From: Promicromonospora iranensis
GTDB taxonomy: Bacteria > Actinomycetota > Actinomycetes > Actinomycetales > Cellulomonadaceae
NCBI RefSeq assembly: GCF_028994805.1
Contig: NZ_JAJQQP010000005.1
Coordinates: forward strand, 1 to 64,000
Direction of reading: 5' to 3'
DNA: 64,000 bases
The notes beneath the pieces are model-generated. The model made no database searches and had not been told where the DNA came from. It worked only from the letters and a program-made list of their open reading frames with translations. The position numbers were made by a program, and so were the translations under genes. Of this stretch, positions 7,093 through 15,710 are shown piece by piece; within the stretch, counting starts at the first letter, position 1; every line of letters begins with the position of its first letter.

Positions 7093-8406
7093 ATGAGCCC
7101 CACGCCCGTCGACCTGACCCCCGCCGAGAACCTACGTGTCCTGGGCAAGGTGCTCGCCCCTCTGGTCGCCCAGGGAGCGATCGTCCGCCGACCGCAGATG
7201 ACCGCCTGGGCCGAACGGCACCAGACCGACCGCACCGCGCGCGCCGTCCTGTCCGACCTGCGCGCGCGCCACGGCGGCGCGCCGCTCGTCGTGCGCCTCG
7301 GTACGCGCCGCGTCGTCGTCGTCACCGAGCCCGTCGACGTGCGCCGCCTGCTCGAAGGCTCACCCGAGCCGTTCACCCCCGCGACCAAGGAGAAGCGCGC
7401 CGCGCTCGCGCACTTCCAGCCCGAGGGCGTGCTGATCTCCTCGACCGCCGAGCGCTGGCACCGCCGGCCGTTCAACGAGAAGGTGCTGCAGACCGACCAG
7501 CCGGTGCACGACGGCGGGCCCGCCGTCGTCGACGCCGTACAACGGGGTGTGGCCGACCTGAGCCGGCAACTGCGGACGAGCGGACGGTTCGATGCCGACG
7601 ACTTCGCCGAGGCGTGGTGGGGCACCGTCCTCGAGGTGGTCCTCGGGCCGAAGGCGCGCGGCGACCGAGAGCTCGTGGCTGTGCTCAACGCGCTGCGGAG
7701 CGACGCGAACTGGTCGTGGCTGCATCCCGGCCGGCCGCACCTGCGCGAAGACCTGGAGGGCCGCATCGGGTCCTACCTGCTGAATCCGGAGCCGGGCAGC
7801 CTCGCCGCCGTCGCCCACCAGAGCGGACCGGCCACCGCGGTGGGCCAGGTGCCGCACTGGCTCTTCGCGTTCGACGCCGCCGGCGCCGCCACGCTGCGGG
7901 CGCTCGCGATCGTTGCCGCCCGACCCGCCGTCCGCGAGCGCCTGCTCGCCGAGGCCGAGCCGGAAGGGCAGGAACCTGCACTCCTGCCCTACGCGCGGGC
8001 GTGCGTGCTGGAGTCGCTGCGCCTCTGGCCGACGACGTTCGCCGTGCTGCGCGACTCGACGGGCCCGACGGACTGGGGCGAGCGGACGCTGCCCGCCCAC
8101 ACGGGCTTCGCCGTCGTGAGCTCGTTCTTCCACCGTGACCCGGACCGGCTGGAGCATGCCGACGGGTTCCTCCCGGAGGCGTGGCTGGACGGTCGCAACG
8201 CCGCGGACTGGGGGCTGATCCCGTTCAGCGGCGGTCCGGCCGCGTGCCCCGGACGTAACTTCGTGCTGCTGGTCGCGTCGCACATGCTGACGCGGCTGGC
8301 CGCCCATGATCTGCGGGTGGCGCGGGGCCGTTACCTGGCCCGCGACCCGCTGCCTGCCACGGTCGACCACCTGGGGCTGCGCTTCCGGGTCGCCGGCAGC
8401 AGGTGA
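7093..8406 (+). CDS. Cytochrome P450
   Basis: A 437-residue P450. The ExxR motif is E307-S-L-R310 followed by LWP. The heme loop is FSGGPAACPGR with the thiolate ligand at Cys385. The I-helix is divergent (FDAAGAATLRAL), lacking the usual A-G-x-D/E-T acid-alcohol pair, which may point to peroxygenase-like or atypical oxygen activation. It has no membrane anchor, so it is soluble and needs external ferredoxin or a peroxide. No redox partner gene is adjacent; the following gene overlaps or abuts it. The substrate cannot be deduced. Confidence 0.9.
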   Translation: MSPTPVDLTPAENLRVLGKVLAPLVAQGAIVRRPQMTAWAERHQTDRTARAVLSDLRARHGGAPLVVRLGTRRVVVVTEPVDVRRLLEGSPEPFTPATKEKRAALAHFQPEGVLISSTAERWHRRPFNEKVLQTDQPVHDGGPAVVDAVQRGVADLSRQLRTSGRFDADDFAEAWWGTVLEVVLGPKARGDRELVAVLNALRSDANWSWLHPGRPHLREDLEGRIGSYLLNPEPGSLAAVAHQSGPATAVGQVPHWLFAFDAAGAATLRALAIVAARPAVRERLLAEAEPEGQEPALLPYARACVLESLRLWPTTFAVLRDSTGPTDWGERTLPAHTGFAVVSSFFHRDPDRLEHADGFLPEAWLDGRNAADWGLIPFSGGPAACPGRNFVLLVASHMLTRLAAHDLRVARGRYLARDPLPATVDHLGLRFRVAGSR

Positions 8407-8435
8407 CCTCACCGCGGAGAGAGGAGGTCCGGTCG

Positions 8436-8867
8436 ATGGAGGAGGCTGGGATGCTGCCCGGCGTGCCGCACCTGCGCTCGCTCGGGGAGGTGGGGGAGCT
8501 CGTCGAGGCGGTCTCGCCGCTCTATGTGCGGTTCAGCGGGGGGCCGGTGGCCGACGCCGCCACCGTGAGCCGGGACCACGAGAGCGGTTGCCTGCTGCCC
8601 GGCCTGAGTGTGAACCCGTTGACGCCGGAGCCGTGGTGGGACCGGAAGGTCGAGCACTGGCTCGCGCGGCAGCTGTGCCAGTACGCGCACCTGCTGGCGC
8701 CGGACCGCTACCCGTGGGCGCTGACCGGCGAGATCGCGGGGCGTGGGCCGGACTGCGAGCCGCTCCTGGTGGGGACCACCGCCGTCGCCTCGATCGACCG
8801 GTCGGTGGTGGACGAGGCGGCGTGGCTGTACGCGCGCGTCTTTCACCCGGGGGCGGACGGGCGGTGA
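8436..8867 (+). CDS. DUF6098 family protein
   Basis: A 143-residue protein with the order YVRFSGGP, LPGLSVNPL, EPWW, RQLCQYAHL, WALTGEIAGRGPDCEPL, which I recognise as the DUF6098 pattern of actinobacteria. ATG 8436 is preferred because GGAGAGAGGAGG precedes it. A GTG at 8403 would overlap the P450 stop codon and give 154 residues. It is directly downstream of the P450 gene and probably co-transcribed with it. Its function is unknown; it has no membrane segment or signal peptide. Confidence 0.75.
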   Translation: MEEAGMLPGVPHLRSLGEVGELVEAVSPLYVRFSGGPVADAATVSRDHESGCLLPGLSVNPLTPEPWWDRKVEHWLARQLCQYAHLLAPDRYPWALTGEIAGRGPDCEPLLVGTTAVASIDRSVVDEAAWLYARVFHPGADGR

Positions 8868-8875
8868 GGGACTGT

Positions 8876-10093
8876 TCACCGGGACGGGGTGGCCCGGGAC
8901 TGGAGCACCCCGGCCAGCAGGACCACCAGCAGGCCCGCCAGCGGCACGACCAGCAGGCCGTAGCGCAGGCCGACGGCGTCGGCGACCATGCCGACCAGCG
9001 GCGGTGAGGCGAGGAAGCCCAGCCGCATCAGCCACGACACGATGGTCAGGCCGGTACCGGCGCGCAGGCCCGGCAGCTCGTCCGCCTCGTGCATGGCGGC
9101 GGGCACCAGCGTCGCACTGCCCAGGCCGACCGCGGCGAAGCCGAGGATCGTGCCCGGCACGGTCGGGAAGGCCAGGGCCAGTCCCATGCCGAGCGCGATG
9201 ACGAGGCCGCCACCACGGGCGACCATGCGCTGCCCGAACCGGTCGACCATGCGGTCGCCGAGCAGCCGCCCGACGAACTGGGTCCCGACGAGCGCGACGA
9301 ACCCGGTGGCGGCCAGCGCTGCGGGGGCGCCGAGCGTGCCGGACAGGTACAGGGCCGCCCAGGAGCTGCCGGCGTCCTCCGCGAGGGTGCCGCCGATCGC
9401 GATCAGCACGAGCGCCGTGAGGATGAGCAGCGTGCGCGGGCTGGCGGCGGCGCCACGCAGCAGGCCGTCCGGCCTCGAGCCCGCCGCTGCGTCGTCGGCG
9501 GCGTCGCCGTCCTTGCCGGGGAGGCGGAACCGCAGCGCCACCAGCGCCACCGTCGCGAAGACCGCCGTGGAGATGCCGAGGTGCACACCGAGCGGCAGCC
9601 CGAGCGCGATCGCCCCGGCGGCCATGGACCCACCCAGCACGGCGCCGACGGACCACACCGCGTGGAAGCCGTTGATGATCGACCGCCCGTAGCGGCGCTG
9701 CACCCGGAGGCCGTGGGCGTTCTGCGCCACGTCCGTGACGGCGTCCATCGCCCCGCCGAGCAGCAGGGCGAGGATCAGGAGGCCGAACGAGGGGGAGAGT
9801 CCTGCGGCCAGCACGCCCAGGCCGGTGAGGATGGTCCCCGCGACCGCCGCCTGCGCTGACCCGAGCCTGCGGACGACGAAGCCGGCGCCGAGGCCCGCGA
9901 TGATCGCCCCGGCCGGGAAGGCCGCGACGGCCAGGCCGTAGGTCGCGTTGTCGAGGCCGAGCGCGGCCTTGATCTCCGGGTAGCGCGGCACCAGGTTCGC
10001 GAACAGGGCGCCGTTGGTCAGGAACATGGCGGCGACGGCGGCGCGGGCGCGCCGGTCGGCGGGCTGCGGGCCGGAACCCGGGACAAGAGGCAT
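8876..10093 (-). CDS. MFS transporter
   Basis: A 405-residue major facilitator with about twelve hydrophobic segments and a loop 2-3 motif of the type GAGFVVRRLGS. It resembles FucP/YbjJ-like or drug-efflux MFS proteins in which the two halves are joined by a charged, Ala/Asp-rich loop (about residue 200). I start at 10093 because an upstream start (10132) would place the GTACGATCGTAC palindrome inside the gene. It is divergent from a TetR regulator that probably controls it; the exported or imported solute is unknown. Confidence 0.88.
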   Translation of the reverse strand: MPLVPGSGPQPADRRARAAVAAMFLTNGALFANLVPRYPEIKAALGLDNATYGLAVAAFPAGAIIAGLGAGFVVRRLGSAQAAVAGTILTGLGVLAAGLSPSFGLLILALLLGGAMDAVTDVAQNAHGLRVQRRYGRSIINGFHAVWSVGAVLGGSMAAGAIALGLPLGVHLGISTAVFATVALVALRFRLPGKDGDAADDAAAGSRPDGLLRGAAASPRTLLILTALVLIAIGGTLAEDAGSSWAALYLSGTLGAPAALAATGFVALVGTQFVGRLLGDRMVDRFGQRMVARGGGLVIALGMGLALAFPTVPGTILGFAAVGLGSATLVPAAMHEADELPGLRAGTGLTIVSWLMRLGFLASPPLVGMVADAVGLRYGLLVVPLAGLLVVLLAGVLQSRATPSR

Positions 10094-10116
10094 GGGCACG
10101 ACCCTACCCACTCTGC

Positions 10117-10128
10117 GTACGATCGTAC
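10117..10128. promoter_or_regulatory. Palindromic operator between MFS and TetR genes
   Basis: GTACGATCGTAC is a perfect 12-bp palindrome, extended on both sides as GCGTACGATCGTACAC. It sits 24 bases before the MFS start and 23 bases before the TetR start. This is the expected location for a TetR dimer repressing both genes. Confidence 0.65.
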
Positions 10129-10151
10129 ACATCGCCCGCTAGGGTGACCCC

Positions 10152-10697
10152 ATGACCGTACGGCGGCACGACCCCGACCGCAGGAGCCGCATCATCGACG
10201 TGTGCCTCGACCTCGTCGCGGAGGTGGGGGTGGCGGGCGTGTCCCACCGCAAGGTCGCGGCCGCCGCGGACGTGCCGCTCGGGTCGATGACCTACCACTT
10301 CGCCGGGATGGACGAGCTGCTGCGGGAGGCGTTCGCCCGGTTCTCGCGGAGCGTCAGCGACGGGTTCGAGCAGCGGATGAGCGAGGCCACCGATCTCGCC
10401 ACGGCGCGCGCCGCCGTGGTCGAGATCATCACGCGGGACGTGTTCGGCACCCACCGGGACCTCGTGCTGACCCACGAGCTGTACACGCTCGCGGCCCGCG
10501 AGCCCGCCTACCGGGAGCTGACCAACGCGTGGATGGGGCGGTCCCGCGCGGCGCTCGAACGACACTTCGACCCGGTCACCGCCAGGATGCTGGACGCCTT
10601 GATCGAAGGGCTGACGATCCACCGCGCCCTGGACACCGAGGCGCCACGGCACGAGACGGTGACGGAGGCGGTGCGGCGGATCACGGCCGCGGGCTGA
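10152..10697 (+). CDS. TetR/AcrR-family transcriptional regulator
   Basis: A 181-residue regulator with a TetR N-terminal DNA-binding domain (residues ~8-55, including GVSHRKVAAAADVPLGSMTYHF as the helix-turn-helix). An all-helical ligand-binding C-terminal domain follows. It is divergent from the MFS gene with a palindrome between them, so it is the probable local repressor of that transporter. Confidence 0.9.
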   Translation: MTVRRHDPDRRSRIIDVCLDLVAEVGVAGVSHRKVAAAADVPLGSMTYHFAGMDELLREAFARFSRSVSDGFEQRMSEATDLATARAAVVEIITRDVFGTHRDLVLTHELYTLAAREPAYRELTNAWMGRSRAALERHFDPVTARMLDALIEGLTIHRALDTEAPRHETVTEAVRRITAAG

Positions 10698-10740
10698 GCG
10701 GGCGCGGGAACATCCGCGCACCCGCGGCGTTGACCCCGGT

Positions 10741-11847
10741 GTGAGCGAGGAACTTCGCCGGGCGACGGCGGTGGTGATCGGCGGCGGGCAGGCCGGGCTC
10801 TCGGCGGCGTACCACCTGCGGCACCGGGGATTCGTGAGCGCCGTCGAGCAGCCGGACGCGGAGCGCACCTTTGTGGTCCTGGACGCGAACCCCGCGCCCG
10901 GCGGCGCCTGGCAGCACCGCTGGGAGTCGCTGCGGATGGCGACGGTCAACGGCATCTTCGACCTGCCGGGCCTGGCCCAGCCCGCCGTGGACACGGCGGA
11001 GCCGAGCCGGGCCGCGGTCCCGCGGTACTTCGCCGACTACGAGAGGGAGTTCACGCTCCCGGTCCTGCGCCCGGTCCACGTGGTGGCGGTGCGCCGGGCC
11101 GACGACGACCCGGACGGCGACCTCGTGGTGACGAGCGACCGCGGCACCTGGACCACGCGCGCCGTCATCAACGCGACCGGGACCTGGACCAACCCCGTGC
11201 TGCCGCGCTACCCCGGACAGGAGACCTTCGTCGGCCGCCAGCTCCACACCCGCGACTACGTCCGGGCCGAGGACTTCGCGGGCCAGCGCGTGGCGATCGT
11301 CGGCGGCGGCATCTCCGCGCTCCAGCTCCTGGAGGAGATCTCCCGCGTGGCGACCACCCGCTGGTACACCCGCCGGGAGCCGGTCTTCCGCGAGGACGGC
11401 TTCCAGCCCGAGACGGCGGGCCGCGAGACCATCGCCAAGGTCATGGCCGACGTCGCGGCGGGCCGGCCGACCGGGAGCGTCGTCTCGTACACAGGGCTGG
11501 TCCGGACGCCGTACGCGCTCGCGGCGCAGGCCCGCGGCGCCCTGGAGCGGCGGCCGATGTTCCGGGCGGTCGAGCCCATGGGCGTGCGCGAGGCGGACAA
11601 CACCTTCACCCCGGTGGACGTCATCCTGTGGGCCACCGGGTTCAAGGCCGACCTGGCCCACCTCGACCTGCTGGACCTCCGCAACGAGCTGGGCGGCATC
11701 GCGCTGACCGGCACCCGGGCCGCGGCCGAGCCGCGCCTGCACCTCATCGGGTTCGGGCCGTCGCAGTCGACGGTCGGCGCCAACCGCGCGGGCAGGGAGG
11801 CGGCGGCGACGGTGGTGCGCCGGCTGCGGGTGCCGGTGGCCGGCTGA
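10741..11847 (+). CDS. FAD/NAD(P)-dependent flavin monooxygenase-like oxidoreductase
   Basis: A 368-residue two-Rossmann flavoprotein of the flavin-containing monooxygenase/YhfW-CzcO type. The FAD loop VVIGGGQAGLSAAYHL lies at residues ~11-26 and the NADPH loop VAIVGGGISALQLLEE at ~183-198. The late ATG-type motif DVILWATGFKADL is also present. These enzymes hydroxylate or oxygenate small nucleophiles, or act as putative K+ or metal-linked oxidoreductases; the substrate is unknown. It uses a GTG start. Its 3' end overlaps the convergent EamA gene by 104 bases, which is unusually long. Confidence 0.85.
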   Translation: MSEELRRATAVVIGGGQAGLSAAYHLRHRGFVSAVEQPDAERTFVVLDANPAPGGAWQHRWESLRMATVNGIFDLPGLAQPAVDTAEPSRAAVPRYFADYEREFTLPVLRPVHVVAVRRADDDPDGDLVVTSDRGTWTTRAVINATGTWTNPVLPRYPGQETFVGRQLHTRDYVRAEDFAGQRVAIVGGGISALQLLEEISRVATTRWYTRREPVFREDGFQPETAGRETIAKVMADVAAGRPTGSVVSYTGLVRTPYALAAQARGALERRPMFRAVEPMGVREADNTFTPVDVILWATGFKADLAHLDLLDLRNELGGIALTGTRAAAEPRLHLIGFGPSQSTVGANRAGREAAATVVRRLRVPVAG

Positions 11848-12706
11848 CGGCGCCGGCCGACGCCGCGGTGATGAGGCCGACGGCCAGCCACTGCGGCGTC
11901 GAGAGCTGCTCGCCGAGGAGCAGCAGGCCCGCCAGACCGGCGGCCACGGGCTCCAGGCTCTGCAGGACACCGACGACCCGGGCCGGCAGCCGGCGCAGCG
12001 CCGTCAGCTCGAGGGAGTAGGGCAGCGCCGCCGACAGCACGGCCACCACCAGCCCTGCCGTCAGGGCGTCGGGCCGCAGCAGCCGGTCGCCGCTCTGCAC
12101 CAGACCGAACGGCAGCGTCACGAGCGCCGCCCACAGGACCGCGAGGGCCAGCGGCCCGCCGCCCACCGTGTGTGCGCCGGTCCGCTGGCTGAGGAGCAGG
12201 TACGCGCCCATGGACACGGCGGACAGCACGGCGAAGATCAGACCGGTCGGGGACGGCGGGCCCGACGGCGATGAGCCGGGCAGCATGAAGCAGGCGATCC
12301 CCGCCGCGGCCAGCAGTCCCCAGGCCACGTCACGTGCGCGGCGCGAGGTGGCCAGCGCCACCACCAGCGGGCCGGTCAGCTGGATGGTCATCGCCACGCC
12401 CAGGGGCAGGTGCTCCAGGGCGAGGTAGACGAGGTTCATCCCGGCGATCGCCGTACCGAGGGCGAGGACCAGCAGGCGACCCTGCCGGTCGGCAGGCAGA
12501 CGGCGCGGCCGCCACACCAGCAGGAGCAGGAGGGCGGCGAGCACCAGCCGCAGCGTGACGGCGCCCATGGGGCTCCCAACGACGCCCATCAGCTGCTTGC
12601 CCAGCGCCTGGCCGGTCTGGACGCTGATCACGCTGCCCAGCACGAGGACCGGGGCCGGGACGGGCGAGCCGTACCAGCGGCGGACGAAGGAGTTCCTGCC
12701 AGGCAT
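11744..12706 (-). CDS. EamA/DMT-family transporter (RhtA-like exporter)
   Basis: A 320-residue protein with ten hydrophobic segments in two EamA repeats (~15-140 and ~150-285), close in pattern to RhtA threonine/homoserine exporters. After the last helix a Pro/Arg-rich tail of about 35 residues reads antisense into the flavin monooxygenase gene, suggesting the original stop was lost. It is divergent from a LysR gene with a dyad in the shared promoter, so LysR-controlled amino-acid or metabolite export is likely. Confidence 0.85.
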   Translation of the reverse strand: MPGRNSFVRRWYGSPVPAPVLVLGSVISVQTGQALGKQLMGVVGSPMGAVTLRLVLAALLLLLVWRPRRLPADRQGRLLVLALGTAIAGMNLVYLALEHLPLGVAMTIQLTGPLVVALATSRRARDVAWGLLAAAGIACFMLPGSSPSGPPSPTGLIFAVLSAVSMGAYLLLSQRTGAHTVGGGPLALAVLWAALVTLPFGLVQSGDRLLRPDALTAGLVVAVLSAALPYSLELTALRRLPARVVGVLQSLEPVAAGLAGLLLLGEQLSTPQWLAVGLITAASAGAVSRPPAPAAGAPPSPPPPCPRGWRRPSTATARTR

Positions 12707-12756
12707 GCCTCCAAGTCTTCGCCGAACGCACCGTGCACGTCCATCGCAACTATCGG

Positions 12757-12768
12757 CACGAGATCGTG
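12757..12768. promoter_or_regulatory. CACGA-N2-TCGTG dyad between EamA and LysR genes
   Basis: The perfect inverted repeat CACGAGATCGTG lies 12 bases before the LysR start in the divergent intergenic region. It is a plausible LysR autoregulatory and target site. Confidence 0.5.
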
Positions 12769-12780
12769 TTGAATAACTGC

Positions 12781-13698
12781 ATGGTTGATCTCGGCCTCCT
12801 CCAGACCTTCCGCGTGCTCGAGGAACAGGGCACCGTGACGGCGGCCGCCCACGCGCTGAACCTGTCGCCGTCCGCCGTGTCGCAACAGCTCAGGCAGCTG
12901 TCCCGCCAGGCCGGGGCGGCCCTGCTCGAACCGGACGGCCGGCGGCTGCGACTCACCGTGGCGGGACGGGTGCTGCTCGGTCACGCGGACGTCCTCTGCG
13001 CGCAGTGGGAGACCGCACGTGCCGAGCTGGCGCAGCACGGCGCGCCGGCGCGACGCACGCTGCGGCTCGCAGGCTTCGCCACCAGCATCGGACCGCTCCT
13101 GGCGCCCGTCGCAGGCACCCTCGCGCGCGCCGGCGAGCCGATCCAGGCCATCGTCACCGAGACGGACACCCGGAACAGCTATCAGCAGCTCCTCGCGGAG
13201 GGCTTCGACATCGCCGTGCTGACCCCGCTGTCCGACAGCCCGCCGACCGACGACGCCCGGTTCCACCAGGAGCACCTGCTCGACGACGTGCTGGACCTCG
13301 TCGTCCCCGCGGATCACGCGCTCGCGGCGCGCGGGACGGTCGACCTGGCGGCTACCGAGCGCGCGACGTGGATCTCGCCGCACCACGACCAGGGCCGGCT
13401 CATCCACGCGCTGTGCACGGCCGCGGGCTTCGCCCCGCACACCGTGCATCACGCGGACGACTGGCAGGCGGTGCTCGCGCTCGTCCGGCACGGTCTGGGC
13501 GTGTGCCTGGTGCCGCGCCTCGTCTCGCTCGACGCCCACCCGGGCCTGGTCCGGGTGCCGCTGGCCGGCAGCCCGCCGCCGTCGCGCCGCATCCTCACGT
13601 GCGTGCGCCGCGGCAGCTCCGGCGAGCCCGCCATCGCCGCGGCGCTGACGGCGCTCAGGGAGCGCGCCGGACAGGTGTCCGCGGCCCGGGTCGGGTGA
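12781..13698 (+). CDS. LysR-family transcriptional regulator
   Basis: A 305-residue LysR regulator. The N-terminal winged helix-turn-helix covers residues ~2-60 (QTFRVLEEQGTVTAAAHAL, LSPSAVSQQLRQL), and the periplasmic-binding-protein-like effector domain runs from ~88 to 295. I take ATG 12781 because the HTH starts directly there; an upstream ATG adds residues outside the family. It likely regulates the divergent EamA exporter in response to the exported compound. Confidence 0.88.
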   Translation: MVDLGLLQTFRVLEEQGTVTAAAHALNLSPSAVSQQLRQLSRQAGAALLEPDGRRLRLTVAGRVLLGHADVLCAQWETARAELAQHGAPARRTLRLAGFATSIGPLLAPVAGTLARAGEPIQAIVTETDTRNSYQQLLAEGFDIAVLTPLSDSPPTDDARFHQEHLLDDVLDLVVPADHALAARGTVDLAATERATWISPHHDQGRLIHALCTAAGFAPHTVHHADDWQAVLALVRHGLGVCLVPRLVSLDAHPGLVRVPLAGSPPPSRRILTCVRRGSSGEPAIAAALTALRERAGQVSAARVG

Positions 13699-13795
13699 GC
13701 GGCGCCGCGACCAGCGGGTGGCCCACACCACCTCGCGAGGACCTGCCCTGCCGGCCGCCGGTGTGCCAAGATCGGATCAGGGCCTGAGGAGGTCC

Positions 13796-13838
13796 CCGGA
13801 CGAGGGTTGCCGTACCCGGTGCGCGACAAGACGGCAAC
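13796..13838 (+). promoter_or_regulatory. Guanidine-III (ykkC-III) riboswitch
   Basis: The 43 bases match the guanidine-III aptamer closely: CCGGACGAGG, then CCGTACCCGG, then GACAAGACGG. Stem P1 pairs CCGG with the later CCGG. The pseudoknot pairs GTTGCCGT (13806-13813) perfectly with ACGGCAAC (13831-13838), while the invariant ACGAGG, TACCCGG and ACAAGACGG bases are kept. The ribosome binding site GAGGGAG begins at the very next base, so ligand folding would expose or release it and turn translation on. The gene it precedes is a Gdx-type SMR exporter, the standard partner of this class. Confidence 0.93.
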
Positions 13839-13851
13839 GAGGGAGCACACC

Positions 13852-14166
13852 ATGTCCTGGATCGTCCTTGTCGTCTCCGGTCTTCTCGAGGCCGTCTGGG
13901 CCACCGCCCTCGGCCGTTCCGAGGGTTTCCAGAATCTCGGCCCGAGCATCGTCTTCGGGGTGGCCCTCGTCGCGAGCATGGGCGGCCTCGCGTTCGCCCT
14001 GCGCGACCTGCCCGTGGGCACCGCCTACGCCGTCTGGGTGGGCATCGGCGCGGCGACCACCGTCGTCTGGGCCATGGCCACCGGCGCCGAGCCCGTCTCC
14101 GTCGTCCGCGTGCTGCTGATCGTCGGCCTGATCGGTTGTGTGATCGGGCTCAAGCTGACGCACTGA
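13852..14166 (+). CDS. gdx: Guanidinium exporter (SMR family, Gdx/SugE)
   Basis: A 104-residue small multidrug-resistance-family protein with four membrane helices. The conserved central glutamate is at E13 in SGLLEAVWATALGRSEG, the Gdx-type pattern (W-A-x2-L-x3-G), followed by GTAYAVWVGIGAATTVVW. Gdx proteins are antiparallel dimers that export guanidinium in exchange for two protons. Assignment to Gdx rather than a broad drug exporter (EmrE) rests on this pattern and on the guanidine-III riboswitch immediately upstream. The start follows GAGGGAG by six bases. Confidence 0.93.
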   Translation: MSWIVLVVSGLLEAVWATALGRSEGFQNLGPSIVFGVALVASMGGLAFALRDLPVGTAYAVWVGIGAATTVVWAMATGAEPVSVVRVLLIVGLIGCVIGLKLTH

Positions 14167-14203
14167 CCGCCGGTGAACCGACCCGGTGCCGGAGCGCGAG
14201 GGC

Positions 14204-15652
14204 TCAGCCCTCGACGGACGCCGCGACCAGCCAGGCGGTGATCAGCACGATCACCACCATCAGCGACGTCTCGCGCCCGGCGCTGCGCCGCAGCAGGTTG
14301 CTCGCCTTGCGGGCGCTGCGGACCCTGGAGCGCCGTGCCGCGAGCTTCGGGACGACCCGGAAGTGGTTGTACGTGCCGATCGCCCCGACGGCGGCGACGA
14401 CGGCGACCTTCGCGAGCAGGAGGAGGCCCCAGGTGCTCTCCCAGATCTGCGCCGGACGGTCCAGGATCTCGACCGCCAGCACCACCCCGGCTGCTGCCAC
14501 CACCGCTACGGAGACCGCGGCGACGACGGAGAAGCGGGCGCCGAGGAGCGCGGCGTCGAGCGCCCGCCCGTCCCGACGCCGCCGGCGCAGCAGGAGCGCC
14601 ATCGCGACCACGCCGCCCACCCAGGCGGCCGCGGCCGCGAGGTGCGCCACGTCGGCGGTCACGACCACCCAGCGTGGCTCGGCCGTGTTGCTGTGACCGC
14701 CGAGCACGTGCCCGGCCCCGACGAGCACGCTCCCCAGGACCGCGAACCAGGAGCCCGGCAGCGTGCGCCAGGCCCCGACCGCGATCGCCGTCGCGCCGAC
14801 GGCCTGGAGCCCGAGGGCCCAGCGGGTGGTGCCGGTGAGCGACGCCGCGACCGAGGCGGGCGAGACCGCGGCGGCCAGGTCGCCGTGCGCCATGTGCACC
14901 GACCCGGCCGCGACCTGGACCGCCAGGCCGACCAGGATCAGCGGACCCGTCCAGCGGACCATCCGCAGCACCACCGGGACGTCCTCCCGGTCCGGCCCGC
15001 GAAGCACCAGACCGGCGAACACCAGGGCACCGGCGGCGACCAGCCCGCCCCAGAGGGCCGCCGCGCTGCCGATGCGCGCGACCACCGCCGCGGCGTCGGC
15101 CCCCGGGCTGTCCATCTCCGCGGCGTCATGGCCCATGTCATGGCCCATGTCATGGTCCGTGCCGCCGTCGCGCATGTCGTGGCCGGTGTGCGGGCTGCCG
15201 CCGGCCGTCTCCTCCGGCTCGCCGGGTTCGGACGGCGCGGGTTCGGACGGCGCCGGGCCGGTGCCGGCGACGGTGAAGCCGAACGTCCCCTCCAGCGGGT
15301 GCCCGTCCTCGGCCGCGGCGGTCCAGCGCACCGTGTAGTCGCCGGCGGCCAGCGGCTCGGCAGGGGTCGCGACGAGGACGAGGTCGCCCTCGGCCGTGAC
15401 GACGTCGGCCGCGACGGTACCCTCCGGGCCGTCGATGACGATCCCGTCGCCGAGGGAGGTCACCGGGAGGGTGAACGTCAGCGCCACCTCCTCGACCGGG
15501 CCGTCGGACGTCGAGCCGGCGGCGGGCGCCGACGACTGCAGCTTGGTGTGCGCGGCGGCGGACGGTGCGCACCACGTCGCGAGCACGAGCGCCGCGAGCA
15601 GGCCGACCACCCAGCGGGCGGAGGCGTGCGCGACCCCGGAAGGTCGGACCAT
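14204..15652 (-). CDS. Copper resistance CopC-CopD fusion (YcnJ-like)
   Basis: A 482-residue membrane protein. A signal peptide (residues ~1-34) ends in PSAAA, so the mature protein begins with His35-Thr-Lys, the N-terminal histidine that CopC uses to bind Cu(II). A CopC beta-sandwich (~35-128) follows. Next is a Met/His-rich linker with repeated GHDM units. Eight or so membrane helices of CopD complete it. Family members import or handle copper at the membrane. ATG 15652 is preferred because GAGGAG precedes it. It is clustered with a DUF305 lipoprotein and a DUF6153 protein, forming a copper-handling group. Confidence 0.88.
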   Translation of the reverse strand: MVRPSGVAHASARWVVGLLAALVLATWCAPSAAAHTKLQSSAPAAGSTSDGPVEEVALTFTLPVTSLGDGIVIDGPEGTVAADVVTAEGDLVLVATPAEPLAAGDYTVRWTAAAEDGHPLEGTFGFTVAGTGPAPSEPAPSEPGEPEETAGGSPHTGHDMRDGGTDHDMGHDMGHDAAEMDSPGADAAAVVARIGSAAALWGGLVAAGALVFAGLVLRGPDREDVPVVLRMVRWTGPLILVGLAVQVAAGSVHMAHGDLAAAVSPASVAASLTGTTRWALGLQAVGATAIAVGAWRTLPGSWFAVLGSVLVGAGHVLGGHSNTAEPRWVVVTADVAHLAAAAAWVGGVVAMALLLRRRRRDGRALDAALLGARFSVVAAVSVAVVAAAGVVLAVEILDRPAQIWESTWGLLLLAKVAVVAAVGAIGTYNHFRVVPKLAARRSRVRSARKASNLLRRSAGRETSLMVVIVLITAWLVAASVEG

Positions 15653-15710
15653 GTCAGGCTCCTCACGAACAGGTGGTGCGCCGGCTCGTCGCCGGCGCAC
15701 CACCCATCGG

